A DNA stretch of 64,000 nucleotides from Kineococcus rubinsiae (GTDB lineage Bacteria > Actinomycetota > Actinomycetes > Actinomycetales > Kineococcaceae): NCBI RefSeq assembly GCF_011839805.1, contig NZ_VWPY01000012.1:17028-81027 (forward strand), read 5' to 3'. The notes under the pieces are model-generated. The model saw only the letters and a program-made list of their open reading frames with translations. It was not told the DNA's origin and did no database searches. Below, piece by piece: positions 1 through 8,559 of the stretch (positions within the stretch are counted from its first letter, which is position 1; every line of letters starts with the position of its first letter). A program made the position numbers and the translations under genes.

Positions 1-114
1 CACCTGGCCCATCCGCCACACCGCCGAGGTGAGGACGGACTCCCGGGACGACCGGTTCAGCGGGTAGTCGCTGCGCACGAGTTCCAGCCACTGCTTCCAC
101 GCGGATGCCGACAC
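1..114 (-). CDS. N-terminus of a probable serine-acetyltransferase-like (hexapeptide) enzyme, cut by the window edge
   Basis: Only the first 38 codons are inside the window, read leftward from a GTG at 114 and open to base 1. A GGGGGA ribosome-binding sequence lies 3 bases before the start. The peptide (VSASAWKQWLELVRSDY then PLNRSSRESVLTSAVWRMGQV) resembles the helical start of serine acetyltransferase or WcaB-type sugar acetyltransferases, which place a charged 'RSDY' segment and an 'FR(L/M)GQ' segment before the left-handed beta-helix. No catalytic part is visible, so the family is a guess. It is divergent from the GT2 gene at 160; the 45-base gap has a TATGCT hexamer at 124-129 that could be a -10 for the rightward gene. 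Acetyltransferases fit the polysaccharide cluster that follows. Confidence 0.4.
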   Translation of the reverse strand, partial: MSASAWKQWLELVRSDYPLNRSSRESVLTSAVWRMGQV

Positions 115-159
115 GCTTCCCCCTATGCTGCTGGTTCGGGCCTGCGCGGGAAGGGTAGC

Positions 160-1071
160 GTGACGTCACCGGTCGAGGGGTCTGGAGCCAGCGTGCAGAG
201 TTCTGTGAGCGTCGTCGTGCCGGCGAAGGACCGGGCCCACCTCCTGGAGCGGTCGCTGGCCAGCGTGGCCGCCCAGCGGCTGGCGCCGGTGGAGGTCGTG
301 GTGGTCGACGACGGTTCCACGGACGACACGGCGGGCGTCGCCCGCCGCTGCGGCGCGACGGTGATCCGGCTGGACGTGAACGAGGGCATCGGGCGTGCCC
401 GCAACCACGGGATCCGCGCCGCGACGGGGGAGTGGATCGCCTTCCTCGACTCCGACGACGAGTGGTCGCCGGGTCACCTGGAACGCCTGGTGGCGCGGGC
501 CGGGTCGCACGTGCTCGTGGCCGCGCCGGCGATCTCCACGTCCGGGCGGGTGCTCGGGAACCCCTACGACCACGACGTGCCGCTGACCTCGACGAGCGTC
601 CTGGCTCCCGGGGACCTCGTCGTCACCTCGGGGGCGATGGCCCGCCGCAGCGCCCTGCTGGAGGCCGGCCTGTTCCGCCCGCTGCCCCGTGCCGAGGACC
701 TCGACATGTGGGTGCGTCTGCTCTCCCTCGGCACCGGCCTGGCCACCGGCGAGGTGACCGTGACCTACAACGAGCACGCCGAGCAGTCCATCCACGACCG
801 CGAGCTCATGCGTCGCTGCGTCGAGGACGTGATCGCCGAGGCCGCGGGGGGTGCCCTGCCCGCCGCGGCCGACGTCGACCGCGCGCGCAGCCGTCTCGTG
901 TGGGACGACCTCCGCTCGGCCCAGCGCGGCGGGGACGTGCGGGGCGCGGCGCGGCACGGCGCCTGGCTGCTCCGCCGCCCGCACACGTGGCGTCCCCTGG
1001 CGGACGTGCTGCGCCTGCGCCGGGAGAGCCGCCAGGGCGGCGCGGCTCAGCGCGCCGCGGTCTTGCCGTAG
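160..1071 (+). CDS. Family 2 glycosyltransferase
   Basis: A 303-residue soluble GT-A glycosyltransferase that would transfer a nucleotide-activated sugar during exopolysaccharide assembly at the inner face of the membrane. The N-terminal Rossmann-like part is clear: SVVVPAKDR near residue 14, the nucleotide-binding VVDDGSTDD near 50, the GIGRARNHG loop near 77, and the DxD-type motif FLDSDDEW near 95-102. The C-terminal third is divergent. The GTG at 160 has GAAGGG seven bases upstream; a later GTG would cut into the first strand. The stop overlaps the convergent neighbour by 25 bases. Donor and acceptor cannot be deduced. Confidence 0.88.
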   Translation: MTSPVEGSGASVQSSVSVVVPAKDRAHLLERSLASVAAQRLAPVEVVVVDDGSTDDTAGVARRCGATVIRLDVNEGIGRARNHGIRAATGEWIAFLDSDDEWSPGHLERLVARAGSHVLVAAPAISTSGRVLGNPYDHDVPLTSTSVLAPGDLVVTSGAMARRSALLEAGLFRPLPRAEDLDMWVRLLSLGTGLATGEVTVTYNEHAEQSIHDRELMRRCVEDVIAEAAGGALPAAADVDRARSRLVWDDLRSAQRGGDVRGAARHGAWLLRRPHTWRPLADVLRLRRESRQGGAAQRAAVLP

Positions 1072-2144
1072 TCCTTCGGCAGCGCCTGGAGGCGGTCCCA
1101 CGGGAACCCCGCCATCACCTGGTAGTCGGGCTTGCCCTGCATCAGCGCCGGCCACGGGTTCTTGCCGGTCGCCGCGACCGTCGCGGCGGGGCTCTCGGCG
1201 ACGACCGCCACGGCGCCCGCCTTGTCGGTGACGATGAACCCGTAGGTCTGCGCGGCCTTCGCGACCATCTTCGCGATCGGGGAGATCCGCAGCGCGTCCA
1301 CGTCCACCGACGGGTCCAGACGCAACCGGATCCCCTCCGGGACGGCGTTCTTGCCGGTGTCGTTGCCGTCGCTGCGCTGGGCGGGCCAGCTGAAGTTGTT
1401 CCAGTTGGCCGTCGACGGCAGCTGCAGCGCCAGGGCGTGGTCGATCCTCCCGGCCTGCACGTCCTTGATGGCGATGGTCCCGCCGCCGTAGGACAACCCG
1501 CTCGCGCTGACGCCGAAGCCGCCGTTGAAGTACCCGGGGCTCGTGGACACCTTGTCGATGCGCCCGCCCCAGCACGCCTGCCACGTCCCGCCGACCTTCT
1601 TGGCCTGCCAGAACTCCCACAGCTGGTCGGTGGCGGGGGAGTAGACCGTGAGCTGCCCGTCGGTGCCCGCGGCCGGCACCGCGGTCGCGGGGATCGGCAC
1701 CTGGCTGAACTGCCCGCCGGTGCCGAGCAGGCCCGACGGCGTCCAGGTCTTCTTCTGGCAGTTGTCCCAGCGGACGTCCACCCGGGCCGTCGTCGCCGGG
1801 ACCGAGTAGAAGCTCGTCGAGTAGCGGTTGACGTTGAAGGCAGCCACGCCGCCGTAGTACTTGGCGGCCTGGTCGGCCACGTTGGCCACCATCGCGGCCG
1901 AGTTGCCGTTCAGCGGTGCGCTGCGGACGTCCTGGCGCCAGACGCTCAGCTTCCCGAACGGGGTGCCGTAGGGGATGGTGACGTCGTGCACGCGCACGGC
2001 GGCCAGCCGGGCGTCGGAGACCGCGCGGTGCCCCTGCGAGACGGACGGGGCGGCGCTGGCGGACGCGCTGCCGGTCGCCAGACCGGACGTCAGGGCCGCG
2101 ATGGTCGCGACGGCGGCGAGCCGGAGTCGACGGCTGCGGTTCAT
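1047..2144 (-). CDS. Secreted protein of an uncharacterised family (paralogue A of three)
   Basis: A 365-residue exported protein. The N-terminus is a typical signal peptide: basic MNRSRRLR, a hydrophobic Ala/Leu stretch, then a cleavage region around ASASAAP (residues 28-33). The mature part is one domain shared with the products of 2428-3573 and 4215-6401. Common landmarks are a 'YYGGVAAFN' segment, DQLWEFW followed by [34 protein letters not shown] and YGFIVTD. I cannot name the family; enzyme or binding function is unknown. Its position among glycosyltransferases and the NPCBM modules on its largest paralogue suggest a role at cell-surface glycans (inference). GAGGAG eight bases before ATG 2144 supports the start. 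Confidence 0.82.
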   Translation of the reverse strand: MNRSRRLRLAAVATIAALTSGLATGSASASAAPSVSQGHRAVSDARLAAVRVHDVTIPYGTPFGKLSVWRQDVRSAPLNGNSAAMVANVADQAAKYYGGVAAFNVNRYSTSFYSVPATTARVDVRWDNCQKKTWTPSGLLGTGGQFSQVPIPATAVPAAGTDGQLTVYSPATDQLWEFWQAKKVGGTWQACWGGRIDKVSTSPGYFNGGFGVSASGLSYGGGTIAIKDVQAGRIDHALALQLPSTANWNNFSWPAQRSDGNDTGKNAVPEGIRLRLDPSVDVDALRISPIAKMVAKAAQTYGFIVTDKAGAVAVVAESPAATVAATGKNPWPALMQGKPDYQVMAGFPWDRLQALPKDYGKTAAR

Positions 2145-2427
2145 GGTGTGCGCTCCTCAGTGGTTGCCTTCCCCAGAGGTTTCGGTTCCGCGACAAGGGT
2201 TCCCAAGGACGCCTCCCCCGTCTGCGCCGCGGACCACCTGATCGGGGGCAGAGCGGACGCGGGGGCTGGTCACGGTGCGTAGCCGCGAGCACGAGCCGGT
2301 GCACGGACGCCACGGGCTGGTCACCTGTGCGCCGTAGCGCCTACCATGCGTGAGTCGAGGTCACCGTCGTTCTCGTTGCCCGATCCGCCCGGATCACCCG
2401 CCGCGAAGCCGACGAGAGGTGCTGACC

Positions 2428-3573
2428 GTGCCCGCACGAGGCCGACCCCCCGAGCTCGACGACACGTCCCCCACCTCCCGCGACGCCCGCGGAGGTGTGG
2501 ACCTGCAGGTGTCCAGGCGCCCCGCCCTCCCGCGCCGACGCCTGGTGGTGGCGCTGGTGGCCGGGGTCGTGGCGCTCGCCACGGCCGGACTGCTCCTGCG
2601 GGGCCACCTCCCGGGGGAGCAGGACACGCCCCCGCCGCCGGCCCCCGTCGCCGCGGACTACCCCTTCGGCCCGGCGAGCGCGTGGCGGACGGACATCAGC
2701 GCCGCTCCCGTGGCGGCGGACTCCGCGCAGCAGGTGGCGGGGCTGGTGGGGCAGGTGACGCAGCACTGGGGCGGCATCGCGTCGTTCAACGTGGACCAGT
2801 TCACGGCGAGCTGGTACACCGCCGCCGAGGGACAGGCCACCACCGACGTGACGTGGGTGGACTGCCAGGACAAGGGCTACCAGCCGTACGGGTTGACGGG
2901 GGAGGACGGTCTGCTCACCGACGTCCCCATCCCCGAGGGCGCGCGGCCCTCACCCGGCGGGGACGGTCAGCTCACCATCTGGTCCCCCTCGCAGGACCGG
3001 CTGTGGGAGTTCTGGCAGGCCGAGCAGGTCGACGGGCGCTGGCAGGCGTGCTGGGGCGGCCGGATGGACCACGCCTCGACGAACATCGGCGTCTTCCCCG
3101 AGGGCTTCGGGGCCAGCGCCAGCGGCCTGGCGATGTCCGCGGGCACGGTCTGGGTGGACGACGCCCGCGCCGGGCGCATCAACCACGCCCTGGGCCTCGC
3201 CGTGCTCCAGCCCGCGGCCTGGCCGCGCTTCAGCTGGCCGGCCAACCGCACCGACGGCGGGAACACCGACCCGCACGCCCTGGCGGAGGGCACCCGGCTG
3301 CGCCTGGACCCGGACCTGGACCTGGACGCCCTGGAGCTGACCCCCCTCGCCCGGATGGTGGCTGTGGCCGCGCAGCGCTACGGGTTCATCGTGACCGACA
3401 CGGCCGGCGCGGTGAACGTCGGCGCGCAGCTCGGGCAGCCGGTCGAGGACGACCCGGACTTCTGGACCCGCCAGCTGCAGGGGGTTCCGCCCTACCAGGT
3501 GCTGCGGGGGTTCCCGTGGGAGCACCTGCAGGCGCTCCCGCACGACTACGGCAAGCCCGCCGACGCGGAGTAG
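2428..3573 (+). CDS. Membrane-anchored protein of the same uncharacterised family (paralogue B)
   Basis: About 381 residues from GTG 2428, which has GAGAGGT seven bases upstream; an in-frame GTG at 2350 would add 26 Arg/Pro-rich residues with no ribosome-binding site, so I prefer the shorter form. The first 40 residues are hydrophilic, followed by one hydrophobic helix (LVVALVAGVVALATAGLLL), a Pro-rich spacer (PPPPAPV), then the same extracytoplasmic domain as the neighbours: HWGGIASFN, DRLWEFW, QACWGGRMD, GRINHALGLA, WPANRTDG, RLRLDPDLD and [10 protein letters not shown]. It replaces the cleavable signal of the two paralogues with an uncleaved anchor. It is divergent from paralogue A across roughly 280 bases. 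Function unknown. Confidence 0.8.
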   Translation: MPARGRPPELDDTSPTSRDARGGVDLQVSRRPALPRRRLVVALVAGVVALATAGLLLRGHLPGEQDTPPPPAPVAADYPFGPASAWRTDISAAPVAADSAQQVAGLVGQVTQHWGGIASFNVDQFTASWYTAAEGQATTDVTWVDCQDKGYQPYGLTGEDGLLTDVPIPEGARPSPGGDGQLTIWSPSQDRLWEFWQAEQVDGRWQACWGGRMDHASTNIGVFPEGFGASASGLAMSAGTVWVDDARAGRINHALGLAVLQPAAWPRFSWPANRTDGGNTDPHALAEGTRLRLDPDLDLDALELTPLARMVAVAAQRYGFIVTDTAGAVNVGAQLGQPVEDDPDFWTRQLQGVPPYQVLRGFPWEHLQALPHDYGKPADAE

Positions 3574-3585
3574 GACGCGCCGCCC

Positions 3586-4197
3586 TCAGCGCAGGGGGCG
3601 GACGACCCGAGCGGGAACTCCCGCAGCCAGGCTGTGCGGGGGGACCTCGCCCTTCACCACGGCGCCCGCGGCGACCACCGAGCCCTCACCGATCCTGCTG
3701 CCGCGCAGGATGATCGCCCCTGCGCCGACCCAGACGTCGTTCCCGATGACGACGGGTGCAGTGGTGTAGGCCTCGCGGTCGGCGCCGCGGGGTTCGAACA
3801 CGTGGTCCTCGTCGTGGATGGAGACGCGCTCCCCGAACCGGCAGTGGTCGCCGATCTCGAGGGACTCGAACACCGAGACGTAGCAGCCGACGTTGAAGAA
3901 GACGTCGCTGCCCCAGCGGACGTGACCGTGGAACTGCCCGTGGAAGTCGCCGGCGATCGTGCACCCGCGGCCGCGCTCGAACCGCCCCTGCGGGCCCAGG
4001 GTCATGGCGACCCTGGGCCCGAGGGCGAGCGGTGCCCCGCGCAGGCGGGCGTTGCGCAGGGTCCTCGAGTGGAACCGGCCGCGGCGCAGGACCCGCTGGA
4101 CGATCGGCGTCCCGGGCGCGGGAGCGGTCGAGGGGGGCGGGGCCGCGCTTCCGTCGCTCACGCCCCGATCATCCCCGCTCACTGACGCGAGGTCCAA
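3586..4197 (-). CDS. Hexapeptide-repeat O-acyltransferase
   Basis: A 203-residue left-handed beta-helix acyltransferase of the maltose/galactoside acetyltransferase (LacA/WbbJ) type, expected to move an acetyl group from acetyl-CoA to a sugar hydroxyl. Hexapeptide coils are obvious from about residue 90 to the end (IGDHCRFGERVSIHDEDH, VVIGNDVWVGAGAIILRG, GSVVAAGAVVKGEVPPHS), closing with the usual AAGVPARVVRPLR. The His in SIHDEDH is at the place of the catalytic His. A TTG start at 4197 is chosen because GGGAGAGG lies 5 bases before it; an internal GTG has no ribosome-binding site. It sits between two paralogues of the exported family in the polysaccharide region, so capsule or exopolysaccharide decoration is the likely job. 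Confidence 0.87.
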   Translation of the reverse strand: MDLASVSGDDRGVSDGSAAPPPSTAPAPGTPIVQRVLRRGRFHSRTLRNARLRGAPLALGPRVAMTLGPQGRFERGRGCTIAGDFHGQFHGHVRWGSDVFFNVGCYVSVFESLEIGDHCRFGERVSIHDEDHVFEPRGADREAYTTAPVVIGNDVWVGAGAIILRGSRIGEGSVVAAGAVVKGEVPPHSLAAGVPARVVRPLR

Positions 4198-4214
4198 ATC
4201 GCCTCTCCCGGTGC

Positions 4215-6401
4215 TCAGCGGGTGAGCTTGGCGTCCGCCCAGTCACCGTGGTCGAAGCCGCTGCCGTCGCCGGCGTCGGTCATGACCAGGCGGATCTGCG
4301 AGGCGCCGGCGACGTTCACCGTCAGCGTCTTGGCGCCGCCCCAGCGCATCACCCCGCTGTCGGCCAGCTTGGTGGTGCCGTCGAAGACCTGGAAGACGAC
4401 CGAGCCGGACTGGCCGACCTCGGCGTCCAGGCCGACCCGGGCGCTGAAGGTGCTCGCCCCGTCGGTCGGGACGACGACCTCGGCGGAGGCGTGCATGCCC
4501 AGGCCCTTGGCGTAGCGGACGCCGCCGACCGTGATCGGCTTGCCGTCGCCCAGGTTCTTCTCGCCGTTGGACAGGTCCCGCTCCACGGGTCCCCAGCCGT
4601 TCTTGACGGTGGTGAAGGGGAGGTCCGACACGAAGGTGGCGGTGGGCGTGGGCGTCGCGGTGGGCGTGGGGGTCGCCGTGGGCGTCGCGGTGGGCGTGGG
4701 GGTCGCGGTGGGCGTCGCGGTGGGCGTGGGCGTGGTGGTGGGCGTGGGGGTCGCGGTGGGCGTGGGGGTCGCGGTGGGCGTGACGGTGGGCGTGGGCGTG
4801 GGCGTGGGCGTGGGCGTGGGCGTGGCGGTGGGCGTGGGCGTCGCGGTGGGGGTCGCGGTGGGCGTGGGGGTCGGCGCCGGTGCACCCGGGGCCACCACGA
4901 CGCGGTCGGCGGGCGCGGTGCCGAAGAGCTTGGCGTCGCCCCAGTCCGCGTGGTCGAAGGCGGTGCCGTTGCCGGCGTCGGTGGCGACGAGGCGGATCTG
5001 CTGCATCCCGGCGACGCTCACCGTCAGCGTCCTGCGGCTGCCGGCGGTGACCACCCCGGTGTCGGCGATCTTCGTGGTGCCGTTCCAGACCTGGAAGACG
5101 ACGGAGCCCGACTTGCCGCTGTCGGTGTCGATGCCCACCTGGGCGGTGAACGTCTTGGCGTCACCGACGGGCACGATCACCTCGGAGTTCGCGTGCGTGC
5201 CGAAACCCTTCGCGAAGACGGTGCCGGCGATCGACAGCGGACCACCGTCCCCGGCGGCCTGGCCGCCGACGCTGGTGTTCTTCTCCACCGGGCCCCAGCC
5301 GTTCTTGACCGCCTGGTACGCGGTGTCGGAGGCGTAGGTGACGTCGGCCTCGGTGACCGTGAGCGCGCTGCCGTCGCCGGTCCGGCCGTAGTCCTTGGGC
5401 AGCGCCTGCAGCGACTTCCAGGGGAAGTTCTGCATCAGGGAGTAGTTCGGGGTGGAACCCATGAGCGCCTTCCACGGGTCGACACCGGTGGCCGCGATGG
5501 TCGCGGACGGGTCCTCGGCGATCACGGCGACGCAGCCCGCGGTGTCGGTGACGATGAAACCGTACTTCTGCGCCGCCTTGGCGACCATCTTCCCCAGCGG
5601 CGTCAGGGCCAGCGCGTCGACGTCCACCGACGGGTCGAGCCGCAGGCGGGTTCCCTCGGGGACGCGGTCCGCCGAGGTGTCGCTGCCGTCGCTGCGCTGG
5701 GCGGGCCAGCTGACCTCGTCGCTGCGACCCGGGTTCGGCAGGTGCAGGGCGATGGCGTGGTCGATGCTCCCGGACTGCGCGTCGCGGATCCCGACCGTCC
5801 CGCCGGCGATGGCGAGACCGCTCGCGCTGGCGCCGTAGGTGCCCGAGAAGAACCCCTGGTTGTGGGAGACGCCGTCGATCCGCCCACCCCAGCAGGCGGT
5901 CCAGGCCCCGTCGACCTTCTTGGCGACCCACAGCTCCCAGAGCTGGTCGGTGTCCGGGGAGTAGATCGTCAGCTGGCTGTCGGTCCCCTTGGCGGGGATC
6001 GCGTCGGCGGGGACGGGGACCTGGGTGAACTGCCCGCCGGGACCGAGCAGGTCGGGCGGCGTCCAGGTCTTGCCCTGGCAGTTGTTCCACTTCACGTCGA
6101 TGCGCGGCTGGTCGGCGGGAACCGTGTAGACGCTGGTGCTGTAGCTGTAGGCGTTGAACGCGGCGACCCCCCCGTAGTAGGCGGCGACCTGGTTCGCCAC
6201 GTTGGTGGCCATGCCCGCGGAGTTCGCGGCCAGCGGAGCCCCGGTGACGTCGAGCTTCCAGGCCGTCCCCGTCGTGAACACGCCGCCGGTGGGCATCTGC
6301 GGGATCGGGGCGGTCGCGGCCGAGGCGGAGGTCGCGGAACCGGTGGCGGCCAGGAGGGAGGCGGTGACGACGACAGCCGCGAGCAGGCGCTTGCTGAGCA
6401 T
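4215..6401 (-). CDS. Large secreted protein: uncharacterised domain plus two NPCBM carbohydrate-binding modules (paralogue C)
   Basis: A 728-residue exported protein. Residues 1-30 are a signal peptide. Residues about 40-340 are the domain shared with paralogues A and B ([45 protein letters not shown]). Residues about 355-500 form a first NPCBM module ([33 protein letters not shown]). A Pro-Thr-Ala repeat linker spans about 508-588, then a second NPCBM module runs 592-728 ([33 protein letters not shown]). NPCBM (PF08305) is known from glycoside hydrolases as a carbohydrate-binding domain. GGAGAA six bases before ATG 6401 supports the start. The architecture suggests binding of a cell-surface or matrix glycan, with the first domain as catalytic or adhesive unit (inference). 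Confidence 0.85.
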   Translation of the reverse strand: MLSKRLLAAVVVTASLLAATGSATSASAATAPIPQMPTGGVFTTGTAWKLDVTGAPLAANSAGMATNVANQVAAYYGGVAAFNAYSYSTSVYTVPADQPRIDVKWNNCQGKTWTPPDLLGPGGQFTQVPVPADAIPAKGTDSQLTIYSPDTDQLWELWVAKKVDGAWTACWGGRIDGVSHNQGFFSGTYGASASGLAIAGGTVGIRDAQSGSIDHAIALHLPNPGRSDEVSWPAQRSDGSDTSADRVPEGTRLRLDPSVDVDALALTPLGKMVAKAAQKYGFIVTDTAGCVAVIAEDPSATIAATGVDPWKALMGSTPNYSLMQNFPWKSLQALPKDYGRTGDGSALTVTEADVTYASDTAYQAVKNGWGPVEKNTSVGGQAAGDGGPLSIAGTVFAKGFGTHANSEVIVPVGDAKTFTAQVGIDTDSGKSGSVVFQVWNGTTKIADTGVVTAGSRRTLTVSVAGMQQIRLVATDAGNGTAFDHADWGDAKLFGTAPADRVVVAPGAPAPTPTPTATPTATPTPTATPTPTPTPTPTPTVTPTATPTPTATPTPTTTPTPTATPTATPTPTATPTATPTPTATPTPTATFVSDLPFTTVKNGWGPVERDLSNGEKNLGDGKPITVGGVRYAKGLGMHASAEVVVPTDGASTFSARVGLDAEVGQSGSVVFQVFDGTTKLADSGVMRWGGAKTLTVNVAGASQIRLVMTDAGDGSGFDHGDWADAKLTR
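4640..4876. repeat. Tandem repeat coding for a Pro-Thr linker
   Basis: About 240 bases built almost entirely from GTGGGCGTGGG and GTGGGCGTCGCG-type units of 6 and 12 bases. On the minus strand it encodes PTPT and PTAT repeats that join the two NPCBM modules of the 728-residue protein. Such linkers are common in secreted multi-domain glycan-active proteins. The units are near identical, so length variation by slippage or recombination is likely, and assembly errors are possible here. Confidence 0.9.
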
Positions 6402-6917
6402 GGGGGGTTCTCCAGGTGCAGTGGCTGTCAGGACTCCCCAGGCATCGGCGCGGTGGACTCGGGACAGCAGCCGGCGCCGGACACGTCACCCCCCTGCGGG
6501 GTTTCACCGTCGGGAACTCACTCGGCGTGCATCGTCGCCGAGAACCCAGCGGATTGCCCCGTCACCCGTTGGCGCCAACGTGTGACCTCACAGCCTGTGC
6601 GGTGGTGGGCCGTCCGTGGGGGCACGTGCTCGCGGCGGTGACCCCGAGCGCACGCGGGCCTCGCCTCGCGGTCGCCGGCACCGCCGCGACCGAGCGGTCG
6701 GTCACCTCGGACGGGTGCCCGTACGCACGCCTCGCAGCCGGCGGACGACGAGGTGTGACCGGGAGGGGGGCTGCGCCTAGTACCGTGACCCCCGTCGGGT
6801 GGTCGCGGGGCACGCTCCCGCACCGACGGCTCGAGGGCGTCCACCACCGGCCGGAGGTGTCTGCATCCCGGCCGCTGCGGGCGTCGACGACGGACGCAGC
6901 GAGGGGAGCGTGACCAG
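6402..6917. other. 516-base intergenic region between divergent genes
   Basis: No convincing gene: open frames in either direction lack a start signal and family character. It must hold the promoters for the leftward NPCBM gene and the rightward flippase gene. A strong 26-base inverted repeat sits at 6561-6586 (separate entry). Near the flippase gene, TAGTAC (6778-6783) and TACCGT (6781-6786) are possible -10 hexamers, the first with GTGACC at 6755-6760, 17 bases upstream; this assignment is weak. Confidence 0.5.
6561..6586. promoter_or_regulatory. 26-base near-perfect inverted repeat, probable operator
   Basis: A perfect 14-base palindromic core (CGTTGGCGCCAACG, 6567-6580) is flanked after one mismatched pair by outer arms GTCAC and GTGAC. 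Twelve of thirteen base pairs match around a dyad with no loop, which suits a dimeric DNA-binding protein better than a transcript hairpin. It lies about 160 bases before the NPCBM gene start and 330 bases before the flippase gene. The cognate regulator is not in the window and I do not recognise the site. Confidence 0.55.
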
Positions 6918-8534
6918 GTGGAGCGTCGACGAGACGGTGGGGGCGCACCCGCAGAGCCCTCCCCGCAGGAGGAGGGTGCGGAGCCCGACCTCGCCGTGGA
7001 GCGCGGCGGTGCCGGTGGCGCTCAGGAGCGCGAGCTCGTGGCCGCGGGAGCGTCGGTGCCGGACGACGGCCAGCCCCCACCGGGATCGCTGACCACGGCC
7101 GTGACCTCCGGGGCGTCGTGGTCGGCCATGGGGCGCCTGGGGGCCCAGTTCCTGCAGTTCGGGGCGGGACTGGTGCTGGCCCGCCTCCTGGTCCCGGCGG
7201 ACTTCGGCCTGCTGGCCAGCGTCTACGTCATCACGGGCTTCGCCGTCCTGTTCTTCGACATGGGCCTCACGGGTGCGCTCGTGCACCAGCGCGTGATGCG
7301 CCAGGCCGACCTCGACACCGTGTTCTGGGTCAACGGCATCGGAGGTCTGGTCTTCGTCGGCCTGCTGGCCGCCATCGGACCGCTCGTCGCCGACTTCTAC
7401 GGCGACGAGCGCCTCACGTACCTGACGCCCCTGGCGGGGCTGAGCTTCGCCCTCTTCCTCGGGGTGAGCCACAGCGCGCTGCTGCAGAAGTCGCTGCGCT
7501 TCAAGCAGCTCGCGCTGGCGGAGACCCTCGCGGCCGTGGTGGGCAACGTGGTCACCGTGGTGGGCGCCGTGGTCGGCCTGGGGCCGCTGGCCCTCGTCGC
7601 GGGGCCGGCCGTCCAGTCGCTCGTGCTCACCGTCCTGCTCTGCGTCGCCGCCCCCTGGCGACCGCGGGGCTTCATCCGGCGCGAGTCCGTCCGTCGGCTG
7701 TGGGCGTTCTCCGGGGGTCAGCTCGGCTTCACGGTCGTCAACTTCTTCGGCCGCAACAGCGACAACCTCCTCATCGGCCGCTTCCTCGGGGCGGCGCCGC
7801 TGGGCTACTACAACCGCGCCTACAACCTGATGCTCCTGCCGCTGCAGCAGATCAGCCAGGTCATGGGACGGGTGATGTTCCCGGCCCTGAGCGCGATGGG
7901 TGACGACCGCCCCCGCCTGCAGCGCGCCTACCGGCGCACGGTCACGCTGATCACGGCGATCACGATGCCCGTGCTCGTGGGGATGTCCGCCGTGGCCGAC
8001 GGTCTCGTCCCGCTGCTGTGGGGCGACCAGTGGACGACGTCCATCCCGCTGCTCCAGCTGCTCTGCCTCGCCGGGCTGCCGCAGTGCCTCGCGAGCACGG
8101 AGGGCTGGCTGTACCAGTCGCAGGGCCGGACGGTGACGATGTTCAAGATGGGCGCGGCCAGCACCGCCGTCTGGGTCGCGGCCATCGTCATCGGCCTGCA
8201 GTGGGGAACCGTGGGGGTGGCCGTGGGCATCCTCGTCACGACCTGGGCGTACCAGCCCTTCGCCATGCACGTGGCGTGTGCGCTCATCGGCCTGAAGGGC
8301 CGCCGGGTGCTGTTCGACATCGCCCCGACCGTGCTGATCTCGCTCGTGATGGGTGCCGTCGTCTGGGCGGCGCCGGCCCTGCTCGGCCTGTCCCGGCAGG
8401 AGCCGCTGGTCGTCGTCGGGCAGGTCCTCGTCGGGACGGTGCTCTACGCGGGGCTGATGCTGCTGTTCCGCCGCGACGTCCTCCGGGACCTGAAGAGCCT
8501 GCGCCCCGGGGCGTCGCGCGCGGCGGCGGCCTGA
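6918..8534 (+). CDS. Polysaccharide flippase, MOP superfamily (Wzx-like)
   Basis: A 538-residue integral membrane protein that would flip lipid-linked oligosaccharide units across the cytoplasmic membrane. After a hydrophilic N-terminal tail of about 60 residues, roughly 12-14 hydrophobic helices follow. The first segment (GRLGAQFLQFGAGLVLARLL then VPADFGLLA) is the hallmark of polysaccharide-export MOP proteins, and FSGGQLGFTVVNFFGRNSDN with GYYNRAYNLMLLPLQQI near residue 290 matches the second half. GAGGGGAG lies nine bases before GTG 6918; the tail is acidic and low in conservation, so a start nearer 7038 is possible. It converges on the GT4-polymerase operon. With the Wzy- and Wzz-like genes it makes a Wzx/Wzy pathway. 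Confidence 0.88.
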   Translation: MERRRDGGGAPAEPSPQEEGAEPDLAVERGGAGGAQERELVAAGASVPDDGQPPPGSLTTAVTSGASWSAMGRLGAQFLQFGAGLVLARLLVPADFGLLASVYVITGFAVLFFDMGLTGALVHQRVMRQADLDTVFWVNGIGGLVFVGLLAAIGPLVADFYGDERLTYLTPLAGLSFALFLGVSHSALLQKSLRFKQLALAETLAAVVGNVVTVVGAVVGLGPLALVAGPAVQSLVLTVLLCVAAPWRPRGFIRRESVRRLWAFSGGQLGFTVVNFFGRNSDNLLIGRFLGAAPLGYYNRAYNLMLLPLQQISQVMGRVMFPALSAMGDDRPRLQRAYRRTVTLITAITMPVLVGMSAVADGLVPLLWGDQWTTSIPLLQLLCLAGLPQCLASTEGWLYQSQGRTVTMFKMGAASTAVWVAAIVIGLQWGTVGVAVGILVTTWAYQPFAMHVACALIGLKGRRVLFDIAPTVLISLVMGAVVWAAPALLGLSRQEPLVVVGQVLVGTVLYAGLMLLFRRDVLRDLKSLRPGASRAAAA

Positions 8535-8559
8535 CCCTTCCCCGCTCCTGCCCGCGGGC

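Noticed and set aside
166..2313. A 715-codon open frame on the minus strand covering the GT2 gene and paralogue A
   Set aside because: Its product is Arg/Gly/Pro-rich nonsense with no family motifs; it is the kind of long frame produced opposite or out of phase with GC-rich genes. Many similar frames throughout the window were dropped for the same reason.
4640..4876. CRISPR-like array
   Set aside because: Repeats are directly adjacent, 6-12 bases long, without unique spacers, and lie inside a coding sequence.
4349..4885. Apparent Pro-Arg repeat protein on the minus strand and Gly-Arg or Val-Gly repeat proteins on the plus strand across the repeat region
   Set aside because: They are alternative readings of the Pro-Thr linker DNA; only the Pro-Thr frame joins two recognisable NPCBM domains.
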